Source: Cladophialophora immunda (Eukaryota > Ascomycota > Eurotiomycetes > Chaetothyriales > Herpotrichiellaceae). Taken from it: a DNA stretch of 64,000 nt. The notes beneath the pieces were generated by a model. That model saw nothing but the letters and a program-made list of their open reading frames with translations. It searched no databases and was not told the origin of the DNA. Below are positions 10,870 to 21,831 of the stretch, in pieces (position 1 is the first letter of the stretch; every line of letters starts with the position of its first letter). The DNA lies in assembly GCF_000835495.1 (NCBI RefSeq), contig NW_015622541.1, positions 5,022,001-5,086,000 on the forward strand, given 5' to 3'. Both the position numbers and the translations under genes were made by a program.

Positions 10870-11947
10870 TCATTCAAATTCCAACAGCCAAACGTCGTCA
10901 AGTCGTTCGTTTGACGCCGAGAGCCCACCTTGAATTATGACACTGGAGTCGGCGACCACGTCGGCCGCGAACCACCCACGGGGCATGGGCTTGTCTTCTC
11001 CGTCCGGGAACCGGACCTCTTGCCAATGTCCAGATTCAATGTCAAAGACCCATATATCTCCCAGCATTTTGCCAGCGCCTTGGTGTCCCAAGTTACTGGG
11101 GTCACTCTCTCCGAACATGGTCAAGAGACTGTCGCGGCCACCTATTTTCAATGCCAGCAGACAGCAAACGCTCCGCGGCCCAGGCCCCTCTCGGCCGTCT
11201 GCAGCAAACGAAATTGTGTTCCAATGAACATTCCCAGGGTCAAAGACGTCGAGAGTTCCGCCTTGCTCCTTTGCCCCGTCAAACCCGTTCATGCGCCACA
11301 GCTTCCCCCGCGCAAAAGCAATCGAGGTTCCGCCTCTGGCTGGATCCGGAGCTGCAGCATGCTGATGCCATTTCCGCTGAGACACACTAAACGACCACAG
11401 ATCGCTTAGCCTGTCCTTCTCCGGGCAGCCAGCATGCAGATATATCATGTCATTGCCATCGTTTGCAAGAGCATGGTAGCTGCGACCGGGAGGGAACGGT
11501 GACTGAGGGTCTCGCGGCGTGATTTCTGACCAGGATTGAGTGGTAGGGTCAAAGCTCCAGAAAGCGCCGTGTTCCTCGATTGGTGCCATGGCGGTGCCGC
11601 CGCGTCCCGAGAAGACATAGACCTTGCCTTTCAGCGCCGTCGAAGCCGAGCCAACGCGAGGTTGCGGCGCCTGTGGCACCGTGGCAGCAGAGACTTGGCA
11701 TTCTGGGGAAGATGAACCTGTTTCCAAAATCATGAGTACTCAGAGCAGCGGATGTACTAGTATGCCAACACCATGAGATACACTCACCCTGAACAATCGA
11801 GCAGGCGTAGACGCCTGAATCGACGGGCTCGCGAGGATGCAGCTCGCCCCCATAGATATAGGCGGTCTTCTCTATGACTGCCAGTGTTTGCGACGACCGG
11901 CGAATTAATGAGCTCGAGACATACTTTTTCCATGTTCCAAGCACCAT
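10870..11947 (-). CDS. Kelch-repeat beta-propeller protein (335 aa)
   Basis: Two exons on the minus strand: 11788-11947 and 10870-11717, with a 70-nt GTGAGT..CAG intron. The product consists of Kelch/galactose-oxidase-like blades: repeated pattern of hydrophobics, GG or GR, then aromatic residues (IYGGELHP, VYVFSGRGG, MIYLHAGC, LWRMNGFDG, LLTMFGESD, VIIQGGLS) spaced about 50-60 residues apart, about five to six blades. There is no signal peptide, copper ligand set or BTB domain, so it is probably a cytosolic scaffold or a nitrile-specifier-like propeller rather than an oxidase. The start at 11947 was chosen because the first blade follows directly; a longer N-terminus to 12037 is open. It is divergent from the Zn2Cys6 regulator at 12524 with a 576-bp shared promoter carrying two motif copies, suggesting co-regulation. 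Confidence 0.8.
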
Positions 11948-12152
11948 TTTGGCGATGTCTTGAGCCAAGTTCGACTCGAGAAGGCGGTGAAATGCTTCGG
12001 AGGATGTTGCCTTGATGTATACTCGCGCTGGGAACAAAATACGGGCAGCAGAGCCACGTTCTATAGAATATTCATCACGCGGGGAGCGGTTCGTCGTCGG
12101 AGCCCACCCAAAGTCATGCTCAGCGGATTGGAGAATGCATCAGGGGACTTGT

Positions 12153-12167
12153 GGCGTAAAATATTGC
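12153..12167 (+). repeat. 15-bp motif, copy 2
   Basis: Exact GGCGTAAAATATTGC, about 205 bp upstream of the Kelch start and 355 bp upstream of the regulator start. Confidence 0.6.
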
Positions 12168-12414
12168 CATAAAAGGTCAAGGCAGACCGAATCTTTCATT
12201 CCTGGAACAAAATAGTTCTGACTTCTGATATGTAGAATACACGTCACAACGATCTGCATCTCCCCAAGCCGATCTCTCATGATGGGGCCTTGAGACGGCG
12301 CTCCGGTCTTCGCCGCCTCCAATTGGCAAACGAGCACCTTGGCTTCAATGATTGGGGACAAAACACTTCGCCTAAGCGTCGCAATCCGAAGCGAAAATGA
12401 CCGTCTTGTATTTG

Positions 12415-12429
12415 GGCGTAAAATTTGGC
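12415..12429 (+). repeat. 15-bp motif, near copy 3
   Basis: GGCGTAAAATTTGGC, two mismatches to the exact form, 95 bp upstream of the regulator start codon. Confidence 0.5.
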
Positions 12430-12523
12430 TTCATTTGGATTTTTGGCGGGGCCATTTCTATCTTGATATCATCACCCGCCCATCTGTTCCTCATTTCTAT
12501 TCCGGTACGATTTTGCCCAAGCT

Positions 12524-14431
12524 ATGGCAGCTGCAAGAACAGTTGCCGCTAAACCGCGCTCTGGTAAGATCCGTCGTGGCCATAGCGGGTGCAAGGCATG
12601 CCGTCGCAGGGGAAAGCGTGTAAGTTTCGTTGGTATTCATTGTACGTCTTCTAACGTTCCATAGTGCGACGAGGCAAAGCCAGTGTGTCGGGCATGCCAC
12701 AGGCTCTCATTAGCTTGCGAATATGGATTGGACATTTCTTTCCGCCATTATAATGCCGGCCAGAATCAAGCACACTGTTCAAGGAAGACGTCGACACTTC
12801 GATCAGCGCACGTCTCTGAAACCCTGTCCCAGAACAAATGGCCGCATTCGGGGTCCAGTCTAAGCTGTGCAAGAACAAGATCAACGACAGTCCCTCCTGT
12901 TGCTCCACTTGTTGAGGAAGACACCACTGGTCTGTATTTCAAGCACTTCGAAAGTCATGTTCGCCACGTGTTACCAGGAGCTTTCAGGTGTTTGGTCGAC
13001 ACCAAAATGTCCTCCGCTCCAATACGCTATGCTGTTCTCTGCCTTTCGGCGTCTAATTTGGCCATGCTCGACGCACGGATTCAGTCGCGTCACATTCACA
13101 AAGATTCTAGAAGATCAGTCTTCAGCCCAATAGCAAATAGAGCACACCACCATCAGGCACGAAAATATCACGACCTCGCAGTTACGTGTTGCGACTCCAA
13201 AGAGGCTGGCAAAGATCCAGCTGGCTGGGCAATGGCGCTGGCTACGAAAGTACTTCTCGCCATCTATCATCACGCATCGACTGACCACCTAAGATTTCGA
13301 CTGGCCGTAGAAGATGCTCATCAGTTCGTCCATCAGCACCGGACGGCCTTCCTGCAGTCGCCAGAAGGGCAAAAGGCACTGCAATTGTGGCACCGCCTTT
13401 CTGTATCATTTCGGACCTCGCGGCGTCCCCCTCTCCTTATTGAAGGGGAGAGCGACGAATGCTCCCAGGCAAAATTCGCCTCACCAAGTGCGATTGAGCA
13501 TCTGTACCTGACCTGCATCTTGGGTATGAGTCCGGATGATCTGATATACGACATCCTGATCAAGACGATCGAGCTTCGGAAGCGAGCGGTCGTCTTTCGC
13601 ACAGTTGCGCGGATTCACAATGTATCGGATGAATCGCAGCACCTCGGACGCCTTGCCCATGAACATCTGGACATGCTGCTTCACAGGCGTAGCAGGGCAG
13701 AAGAGTGCAAAGAAGCGGAAACAGGCTTTGTCCGGGGCCCGCATCTGATCGGCCTCCTGCAGACTCAGCGAGACCGGCTGTCAGTATGGAAATCCAGGCT
13801 CGATAGAGCTCAGCTACCGCCAGAGCTATGGGACTGCCAAAGCTCCCCGTGTGACGACAGTTCAATGACGGGGAGTACTGACTTCCCGACGTTTCCGACA
13901 CACCGTGATGCAATGAATGCTCTGTACTACTTTCTCTGTCGGGTTATAATTGCAACGCTGCAAGAAGAAGAGCCGATGCAAGACTTGCCGACGCCGTCGT
14001 GTCAATCGGACGTCGGCCGCGTCCAGAAGATGGTGCAGACGATGCTATCAATCCTCCACACTCTGAATTTTTCCACGTCAAACACCTCTGACGTGTATAC
14101 GTTTAGTCTGGGTGAAGTTTTGCTGCAACTCAGTCTCGCATGGCATTCCGCCTCTACATTCCAACTGATCCTGGACGTCACTTGGCCTCGACTAGAGGCC
14201 GGAGGACGTGGCTTTGAACATTCTCACTGTCCCACTCACTTAGTGAAGCGTATCATCGCTCTGCTAGCCGAGGAGTGGTCTCAAGGGCGAGCTATCACGT
14301 ACGCGTCTTTGGCAGTTGAGGAGAGCGTCCCGAAATTGCAATTACTCGCTATCGGCTTACCTGTGGACCTCGTAGTGTGTGGCTTCTGTATGGATGGAAC
14401 ACACTTCATGAAGAGGATGCCATTGCCTTGA
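12524..14431 (+). CDS. Zn2Cys6 transcription factor (620 aa)
   Basis: Exons 12524-12619 and 12665-14431. The zinc cluster has cysteines at residues 23, 26, 33, 40, 43 and 50 (SGCKACRRRGKR, then CDEAKPVCRAC, then LSLACEYG). The 45-nt intron lies exactly before Cys3, a phase-0 position shared with two other regulators in this window. The remainder looks like the Fungal_trans_2 type (PF11951), with LYFKHFESHVRHVLPG and a helical repressor-like C-terminal half. Start: the only ATG in frame before the cluster in exon 1. A nuclear regulator, probably of the divergent Kelch gene, and perhaps of itself given the motif 95 bp upstream. It has no obvious metabolic enzyme partner. Confidence 0.85.
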
Positions 14432-15350
14432 AGCTTGTTTCCAAGGAGCGCGCCATTAATTTTTGAGCTTCACCGCTTCCTGGCCAACATGTTCCCCTGA
14501 CCAGACACATGAAAGGAGCGGCAATCCAAGAGTCATATCACATCGCATAGAGCCTGTTCTCGAGCGGCCCACACGCAAGCGATTAGAAAAATTCGAATAA
14601 CATTCGAATGACTTCCGAGCAGTTTTCGTGGTTACTATACTTTCGAGCCATTCCGCATATCATGAAACAGAATTCCACCTGATTTGCCCGTGGTTTGCGG
14701 TATGGAACGCTTGGCATACCTCGCTGTGCCTAGGATAGTCCGATTTGAGCAATATTTTACGCCGGTATCGATTCGTATCCAGCCTCGACTCCAAATCATG
14801 TCTTTTTGTAGGACTCACAGTCTAGCTCCGAAGCCACATCTGTTTTGGTGCGGCTTTGTATTCTGTTCCTCATCTGGTGTTTCTTTCGTACTTCTCATTA
14901 TCTCTTCTGTGCCTCACACTCCTCTTTCTCAGGCTATTTGGTTCCATTTCACCCTGGAGTTGGTTACTCCTCCTTCTTTGCTGGTATAGTCCGCGCAGTC
15001 AGCACCATTTCCGAACTGTAAATTGCATAGCTCCAAAAGTCCAGACATATTGGTTCTGTGAGAAGTGATACATGTTTCCAATACGTTTTTACACAATCAT
15101 TCATAAATGTCAAACATGTGAGACCTGTGAAATCTTGGGAGATATTGCTGCATTGATCAAATGCTCCGTCGTAGAGGGTACTATGTTTCTTACGGAGAAT
15201 CAAGGTGCGCATCAAGCAGTAGCACAAAAAGCCTCCAGCCGAGCCTGATCACTCCTGATATAGTTTTAGCCTGGATGGCAGAACTTATATCCTCCGCCAT
15301 CGCTCAGTTACCGACCACGATATGGATTGCATGCGACACACATCCGAGCC
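14432..15350. other. intergenic with motif copy 4
   Basis: Lies between the regulator and the DUF202 gene. AT/T-rich, with short hydrophobic open frames (14684-15068) that look like noise. It carries the 15-bp motif in reverse orientation at 14749-14763. Confidence 0.5.
14749..14763 (-). repeat. 15-bp motif, copy 4 (reverse)
   Basis: GCAATATTTTACGCC is the exact reverse complement of copies 1 and 2. It sits about 320 bp downstream of the regulator stop codon and 590 bp upstream of the DUF202 gene. Confidence 0.6.
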
Positions 15351-15985
15351 ATGGCTACTGCGAGGGATACTTTGACCGACACGGCGAGGCGGAGCGGGGA
15401 CCACCCTGAGGAACATGAATTGAATATGCTGCGAAGGGATGCAACTCAGGCAGATCCATCGTCCAGTGTCGCTCCTTCCAGGACGGTGTCGACAGAAAAC
15501 CACAAGTCCCAATGGTGGGCCTGGGCGAGACACCTCTTCCCCACGTACATTCATCACGTACCCCTTCGCGCCGCCAGGGATCATCTTGCGAACGAACGGG
15601 TCTTTCTGGGCTACGTTCGAACGTCTTCGGCCTTCGCCAACTTCGCCATCACAATTCTTCAGCTTTACAGGTTGAAGCACGACCCAGTCCCCCCGGGCAA
15701 GCTAAGCGACTATAACCTGGGGATCCCGCTTACGGTGGTGACGCTAGTCATAGGATTGGCCATCACTCTCGCAGGAGCGTGGAGGTTTTTCGCCTGTCAG
15801 AGCGCCATGGCTCAGAAAAAGCAGATTGTCACTAGCGGGGTGGTGGTGCTCGTCTTTATTCCGGTTTTAATTCTGGTAAGTTCGGCAACACCCTTTCCAT
15901 GGAGACAGAGGCTGTTCCTGAACGACTTCATCAGCTGCTTTTGGTACTCCTAATCCTCACAATAATCGTCAATCCCAATACATGA
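15351..15985 (+). CDS. DUF202-family small membrane protein (191 aa)
   Basis: Exons 15351-15875 and 15935-15985. A soluble, charged N-terminus (about 75 residues) precedes the DUF202 (PF02656) signature DHLANERVFLGYVRTSSA. Three membrane helices follow: one at AFANFAITILQL, a second at LTVVTLVIGLAITLAGAW and a third, VVVLVFIPVLILV, that is extended by exon 2 (LLLVLLILTIIVNPN). Splicing the GTAAGT..CAG intron converts a non-hydrophobic read-through tail into a proper helix, which supports the model. The family includes the membrane part of vacuolar transporter chaperone proteins and bacterial YidH; fungal stand-alone members are uncharacterised, probably vacuolar or plasma-membrane. The stop follows 16 residues into exon 2. 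Confidence 0.75.
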
Positions 15986-16810
15986 TGCCGAATTCAGCTG
16001 CAAAAGAGTCAGCCAAGAGGCCGTGTTGGCTAGCAGATACACTGTGCAACCACAGGTGACACAGCTCTCGATTACGAGAAGAAAGAGGCCCTGCTCGGGA
16101 TCCCTTGTCACAGAGATTGCTACTTTTGGCTCAGCTCCTTGATTGGACTCCCTACATAGAGCCCTGATCCCGCCACCAAGTGCCTGGAGAGGCCCTCCCC
16201 TGCGTTTTCATCAGGCGACAGACCTCATCACCCTGCACAAATGGGACGACCTGCGGATTTGTCTTGTGTTCAAAAATGTATCCATGGGTGACCTCGTGAC
16301 TCAAATTCTAATTCTTTCGAGCAAAATACGGATGTTCAAGGGCCCTTCCCAACATAGCCTTGTAATGTCGGCTGTTAATGTGGCGAGGCTGTGATCGAGC
16401 CTCATTAACCTCCCAAACTGGGGTTAGTGCCCAGCACTCTTGGCGCGGTGCACAACCGAAATTCAATCGATCTGCAGCATGCGCAGTCAAGATTTCTCTA
16501 CACCACGACAACGACAACTTCACGTTCTCAACATCTTTCTCTACCACGAGGTATGTACACCGTGCGGCCCTTCTTCAGCTAGCCTAGGATGAGCAATCCG
16601 ACTGCAACTCCTGGATTGTAGCATTTCCAGGGTCACTGCGGTTTAGGATACGCCCATCTTTCGCGACCCGAGCTGAAGAACCCTTCGCTGGGCACTCTTC
16701 TGGCTCGAAGGCTCCTGAAGACTAACGAGATTCCTCACCTTTGCAGATACCTCAAGTTCCCCGGCCCCCAACGAACTTGAGAATCTCCCTCGCCCTCAAA
16801 TACCGCCAAA
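15986..16810. other. intergenic and 5' UTR of Rps22 with a leader intron
   Basis: The proximal part is the 5' leader of the ribosomal gene. A GTATGT donor at 16551 and a TTTGCAG acceptor ending at 16746 define a likely 196-nt leader intron. The distal part has no recognisable gene. Confidence 0.5.
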
Positions 16811-17477
16811 ATGGTCAAGACATCTGTGCTCAATGACGCTCTCAAGAGCATCAACAACGCCGAAAAGGCCGGCAAGCGCCAGGTCATGATCCGACCCAGC
16901 TCCAAGGTCATCATCAAGTTCCTGGCCGTCATGCAGAAACATGGTACGTTCGCATCCTACGTTCTCGTTGGTTCGCAAAGAGGAGGATCCTGGTACACTG
17001 CACACATAAATTTGTCGGGTTGATAACTAGGCGGCGGTTTCAACGCATTGCACCCCACGACCTTTGCCCTTTAAGTGCCCGAAAGATTGACTTTTTTTTG
17101 CGACTGAGTCTTACACATTTGCTTTCTTGTTTCATCCATGTTTGATTAATGTTTATTCGGTCGCAACATACCAAACTTCATCTCAAGCATCGACTGATGG
17201 TTGTGTTTTGTCAACAGGCTACATCGGCGAATTCGAAGAGGTCGACGACCACCGCAGCGGCAAAATTGTTATCCAACTCAATGGCCGTCTCAACAAGACC
17301 GGTGTCATCTCCCCACGCTACAACGTTCAACTCCGTGACCTCGAGAAGTGGGTTGTCAAGTTGCTGCCATCTCGTCAGTTCGGCTACATTGTTCTCACTA
17401 CCAGCGCGGGTATCATGGATCACGAAGAGGCCAGACGGAAGCATGTTTCTGGAAAGGTCATTGGCTTCTTCTACTAG
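16811..17477 (+). CDS. rps22: 40S ribosomal protein S22 / S15a (uS8)
   Basis: Exons 16811-16943 and 17218-17477 give a 130-aa protein, the exact length of eukaryotic uS8. It starts [19 protein letters not shown] and ends [12 protein letters not shown], matching the family across its whole length. It is a structural component of the small ribosomal subunit, contacting the central domain of 18S rRNA. The 274-nt coding intron is long for this window, and a further intron in the 5' leader (16551-16746) is likely. Long introns in ribosomal protein genes are common in fungi. It is followed in the same direction by eS25, making a ribosomal pair. Confidence 0.97.
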
Positions 17478-17856
17478 ATGGCACATTGAAACGTGTTTCT
17501 GCATGTGGTACGCATGAGCGAGGGGATTGAGATACCCGGAAAAGTCTTGACTTCGAATTCAGCTCCTGATTCCATGGAGAAATCAGATGATTGCAGCTAG
17601 ATCTAGGGGACCATCTCCCTGAATGAACCAAAATCGTCTCAAACCATGACTCCGTACATTGTAGGCCTTTACCGTAAAACTGTTGGACACGCTTGTGGCA
17701 CTTGGGTAAGAATTTTTGGCCTTCAAGAGTGCCAAGACCTTTGCCCTAGTTGCCGAATCGGGACCCTGCGGGGCGCAACAAGTCTGTCCATCACTCAAAG
17801 ACAGAGAACTTCCACTCTTCGCTCATCTCTGCTATCAACCATCAAACAACGCAAAA
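17478..17856. other. intergenic, Rps22 to eS25
   Basis: 3' UTR of Rps22 and promoter/leader of eS25. A TTTGCCCTAG..GGGACCCTGCGG block precedes the eS25 start. No other gene. Confidence 0.55.
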
Positions 17857-18340
17857 ATGGTATGCGCATCTTCAAACCAACGATCGATCAACTTGAAATG
17901 CATTGCTGACTTATTCAGGCGCCCGCAGCATCCTCCGGCGGCAAGAAGCAAAAGAAGAAGTGGTCTAAGGGAAAGGGTACGTTTTCCACCGCCCATTTTT
18001 CGCCCATTTCTCTGCCCTCCCCTTGGCCGGGCCTCATCGTACCTCATAGCGGTCCCGATTTTGACCTCCTTGCTAACAATCGCTCTGCTCTGGCCGACGT
18101 GTAGTCAAGGATAAGGCCAACCACGCAGTTGTCCTCGACAAAGCCACCTCCGACAAGCTCAACAAGGACGTCCAATCGTACCGCCTCATCACCGTCGCCG
18201 TGCTGGTCGACCGATTGAAGATCAATGGGTCGCTCGCGAGAAAGGCGCTCGCAGATCTCGAGGACAGAGGCGTGATCAGGAAAGTGGTGGCACACAGCAA
18301 GGGCAGCATTTACACGAGAGCGGCTGCCGGTGGCGACTAG
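17857..18340 (+). CDS. rps25: 40S ribosomal protein S25 (eS25)
   Basis: Three exons, 17857-17859, 17919-17976 and 18105-18340, encode 98 aa. The sequence begins MAPAASSGGKKQKKKWSKGK, then VKDKANHAVVLDKATSDKL and a winged-helix core ending KVVAHSKGSIYTRAA, as in eS25 throughout eukaryotes. It is a small-subunit head protein also needed for some IRES initiation. Exon 1 contributes only the ATG codon before a GTATGC donor; the second exon starts at the alanine codon. Normal length and no missing parts. Confidence 0.96.
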
Positions 18341-18769
18341 ATGCCTCGACAGTAAAGATGGAGGTTGATGCTTGAGCAGAGAATGGAAGGCGAAAGACAC
18401 AGCCGAGACTTCCTTGAGAGGACGTTCTTCGCCGTCAGATGATGTTGATGATATTGCATGGGACAGGGACGGGAAATGCCAGGTCGATAGACCGGAGCTA
18501 CGGACTCGCATTGCAGAAAGGGAATCGCACATGTCCAACAAAAGCTGGACGAGGACGAATACCATTGTCACCATCAACGATTGGCACTTGCGAAGTTCTG
18601 TCTCAAATGGGGTCTTCGGGTGAATCTGGCTAACTGAGGAGCTTGCAACTACAGTCCCAGCAAAGTGCAGATAAACACAAACAATCCATGACTCCAAATC
18701 TGAGAAGATTTCGTCTATACCATCATGTGGTCGAACTCTTGCCGTGTCTGTCGTAACCGTAGCATCGCT
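18341..18769. other. convergent 3' region
   Basis: 3' flanks of eS25 (+) and the MAPR gene (-). No coding sequence recognised. Confidence 0.5.
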
Positions 18770-19564
18770 CTACTGTACAGGTTTTCCTGGTGCGTCCTTT
18801 TTCTTTTCCTTTTTGGAGTTCATATTCTTCCTCTTCGGCCTCCCCTTCTTTGCAGGGTCGCACAGCTTCGGTGGTTCACCTGTATATTCTGGGACGCCGA
18901 CCAATTTCCCAACCTCGAAGTATTTTTTATGGTTCTTGTAGAACTCTTCCCACCTTCTCACTTCATCCAAGACTTTTCTCTTTGCCTCTCGTCTTTCTTT
19001 CTCTGCGCGCAGTTTCCTTGCCCCACTCGATATCTCTTCATCTGGATCGTCCTCGATGGGTATGTAAATCAGTTCCGCGCCTCTGAGGTCCCCGGTCCGA
19101 TCGTCAAGAAAGCATCCAGTCACAAAGGCCCGGGTAGCGTCTCTTCCCGCGAACACTTCGTAACTCCCACCTGGTCCGTAAGTGTGCTTTCCGGCAGAAA
19201 CATCAAAGACCGTCCCATTGATAGCCAGATAAATAGGCTTCGCAGGGTCACTGCCGTCAAAGTGTGCCAATTGATCCGGCGTGAGGGCTATTGGCCCGGT
19301 CCACCAGTGGGACAGCTTAGATGGATTCAGGAACCATGGTTCGTATTTGAACAGCAGAGACGTTCCGGAGGTGAGGTAGTATGAGAGCAGACAAGAGGCG
19401 AATATTAAGGTGAGTATGACTCGCAAAATATCGAGGGGGGAGATGACACGGGACGTTGTGTCCTCGGGCTCATCTGGCGTGGTTGTTGGCGAGGTGGTAG
19501 CGGACTTTGGTGTTGTAGGCTGAGCTCGAGGGGGGCGCCGCCGGGTGGACGAGGCATTAGCCAT
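18770..19564 (-). CDS. membrane-anchored cytochrome b5-like (MAPR) protein
   Basis: Single exon, 264 aa. A basic, Ser/Thr/Pro-rich N-terminus is followed by one membrane helix (about residues 46-64, ILRVILTLIFASCLLSYYL). A cytochrome b5-like haem/steroid-binding domain spans about residues 92-165, with IYLAINGTVFDVSAG and the MAPR hallmark YGPGGSYEVFAGRDATRAF; in this family a tyrosine of that segment ligates haem instead of the two histidines of b5. The tail is highly charged, probably coiled, and ends lysine-rich (KKGRPKRKNMNSKKEKKK). Homologues (Dap1, PGRMC) activate P450s and act at the ER. Divergent from the Pex22-like gene. Confidence 0.88.
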   Translation of the reverse strand: MANASSTRRRPPRAQPTTPKSATTSPTTTPDEPEDTTSRVISPLDILRVILTLIFASCLLSYYLTSGTSLLFKYEPWFLNPSKLSHWWTGPIALTPDQLAHFDGSDPAKPIYLAINGTVFDVSAGKHTYGPGGSYEVFAGRDATRAFVTGCFLDDRTGDLRGAELIYIPIEDDPDEEISSGARKLRAEKERREAKRKVLDEVRRWEEFYKNHKKYFEVGKLVGVPEYTGEPPKLCDPAKKGRPKRKNMNSKKEKKKDAPGKPVQ

Positions 19565-20073
19565 TATACTATATCAGCGAAGGGCTCTTTAGCGACAATG
19601 CATGTACTGAAGTCGCATCCTCTTGCGGAACCCTGGTTCTTGGTCGAACAGTGGGCAGGAACAATAGTTTGTTATGCTGCGATCGCAAGTGAGCCGTGTG
19701 GGGAAATTGTGGGCTGGGGACGAGATGCAACTTCCAGCCACGCGGATTCATTGAATCGAGGTGCTCAGCTCACCACCTCACCTACCTTCTTTCCCTCTTC
19801 GCCCTTTCATTTTCTTGTCTCCGCCTGCATGAGATTTACGGACGCAGTTTATTGCGGTGCGGCATCTTGCGCTCTCTCGAAAACGCCCTTGACTCGCCGT
19901 GTTGCGGAACGAGCGAGCCTCGGCTGAGAAAAGTAAACAAAAGGACGATCCATCATTCCACCTTACGCGGACCCTTTCAAACTCGTCGTTGCCCAAACCC
20001 TCGGTCGAGCTCAAAGCTCTCCCCCTTCAGGCGTGTCCGAATCCTGAGCTTCCAGTGACGTTCCGACGCAGCC
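19565..20073. promoter_or_regulatory. divergent promoter, MAPR / Pex22-like
   Basis: Shared 509-bp upstream region with pyrimidine-rich stretches (19780-19835) typical of housekeeping fungal promoters. No specific site identified. Confidence 0.4.
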
Positions 20074-21681
20074 ATGTCTTACTCGTACACCGTGACGGAG
20101 CGCAAACGGAAGACGACCTCCTCTGGCGGGTACGGATACTCAGGCAGCAGGTCGACGTTTGGGTATTGGGTTCCCCTTGCTCTCACCGTTACGGCGGCAA
20201 CCATTGGTCTCGCTGCATGGGTATGGGGTGAGAGGAAAGATGACGAGGAATCGAGTGAAGATGAACAATACCAGGGAGCGCCTCCTCCACCAGGCTATGC
20301 ATCGATGAGCGGCGCTCTACCTCCCGGACCACCAATGGCAGCTGGCTTCCAAGGAGGACCTCCTCCTCCAGGAGGCGCTCCCATGCCAATGACACCTGGC
20401 CCACAGCAGCCTGGAGGGTTCGGCGCACCTCCTCCGCCGGGTGGTTACCAAGGGCCTCCACCAGGGGGTTTTCAGGGACCCCCTCCTCCTGGAGGGTTTC
20501 AAGGTGGACCTCCACCTCAAGGATGGCGCGGGACAGAAGAAGAATACCGTACTCGCTCAACTGCAGTAGAGGAGCAACAAGAGACCGGTATCGTCGCTCG
20601 CATGTCCAGTGCACTGGGTTTCGGTCGATCAGTTACTCCCTCAGGCGATCGATCGCGCAGCCAGGGTCAAGCTCAATCATATGACTGGGCTAACAAGCCA
20701 TTTGCTTCCGCAACAGCGGCGGCGGGAGCTATGGTTGGTGCTGCTATAAGCACCCTAAGTGGAGGAGGTGGTGAAGGCTACGAGGACCACGAACGATGGA
20801 GTGAGGAGGCAGAACAGCGAGACAATGACCGTCAGATCAAACAAGGCATCCAGAGGCGCGGAACAGCTGACGAGTTCTTTTCGGGGAGCATCGAGCTGCC
20901 CAAGTCTGCATCTATCGCCAACCGGAAAAGAAAAACGGTGGCTGTGGTAGTATCAGCCGTTGCATTGGAACCAGATACCGAGTCGGATGCTGAACATGCG
21001 GTAAGTTTGTATTTCCAGGCCCACGACATTTAGATGCTAACAGATTTTCAGTCGATCCTTTCACATCTCCCGGAATATATCGAACCTGACGCAACACGAG
21101 TCTTTGTCCTGATCTACGCCCCAGAACTGAAAATGCACCCACTCAGCCACGCAACAAGACGGCCCTCACAATCCATGACATCTTCATTCTCAAACATTAG
21201 CCATGCAGATGCACACACTCCTGCCCAGACACCAGGGGAATTCCCCAGCGATGGCATCCTTACTCAGGTGGATCCGAACCCGATGGACGAATCGACTTCT
21301 CTCTTCAAGACTCTATACAATCAAGCTGTGGGTATTGTGGATAAAGATACAATGGTGCTGCCCTACACCTCACCCAACGGACATAAACATATCCTCCGCA
21401 GCCTCTCGCCCGAGGTTGTGTATATTCAAGAGTCTCTCTGCGGTCGTGATGGCGAGATCGTCTCAGAGTTATCTGGCTGGGTCAAGCAGACTGTCATTGT
21501 AATTGGCGACGAAGGTGGCCATGGTGGCCTGATCGATACGGACGATGAATCTGTAACTCACAAGGCAACAGAAAAGTGGTGGCAGAAGGAAGAGAGGACG
21601 GGACTGGGGAAAAGAGTAGCTGTGGTGGAAAGTCTGAAGATTGGGGAGGATTGGGACAGACGGATCAATGAGAAAGATTGA
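20074..21681 (+). CDS. Pex22-like peroxin with Pro/Gly-rich linker (518 aa)
   Basis: Exons 20074-21000 and 21052-21681. N-terminal membrane helix at residues about 31-51 (YWVPLALTVTAATIGLAAW), then an acidic stretch and a low-complexity linker of PPPPGG and GGFQG repeats (about residues 67-155). The C-terminal half begins RKRKTVAVVVSAVALEP and continues SILSHLPEYIEPDATRVFVLIYAPEL, which I recognise as the conserved core of fungal Pex22-like proteins. Pex22 anchors the ubiquitin-conjugating enzyme Pex4 at the peroxisome to recycle Pex5. The family is divergent, so the assignment rests on this core and the single N-terminal anchor. The last exon ends with a charged segment (WWQKEERTGLGKRVAV). 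Confidence 0.62.
20340..20535 (+). repeat. Pro/Gly-rich coding repeat
   Basis: Degenerate tandem units encoding PPPPGG / GGFQGPP within the Pex22-like gene. The repeats are imperfect at DNA level and keep frame. Confidence 0.7.
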
Positions 21682-21831
21682 AGCTAGGTGTGGGAGCGAG
21701 AAGAGTGATGATTGACGGCACCGGTAATGTTGTGATGAAGCCTTTTTTTCTTGTTTTGGAGATGCAATCATGTATCTGGCTGATTATGGTAGCGCCTACT
21801 GGAGGTTATTGCTCGCTTCACACGGTCCTCC

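Larger units (their letters stand above)
11948..12523. promoter_or_regulatory. shared divergent promoter, Kelch gene / regulator
   Basis: Bidirectional promoter region of 576 bp. It holds one exact copy (12153-12167) and one near copy (12415-12429) of the 15-bp motif. No coding sequence seen. Confidence 0.55.
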
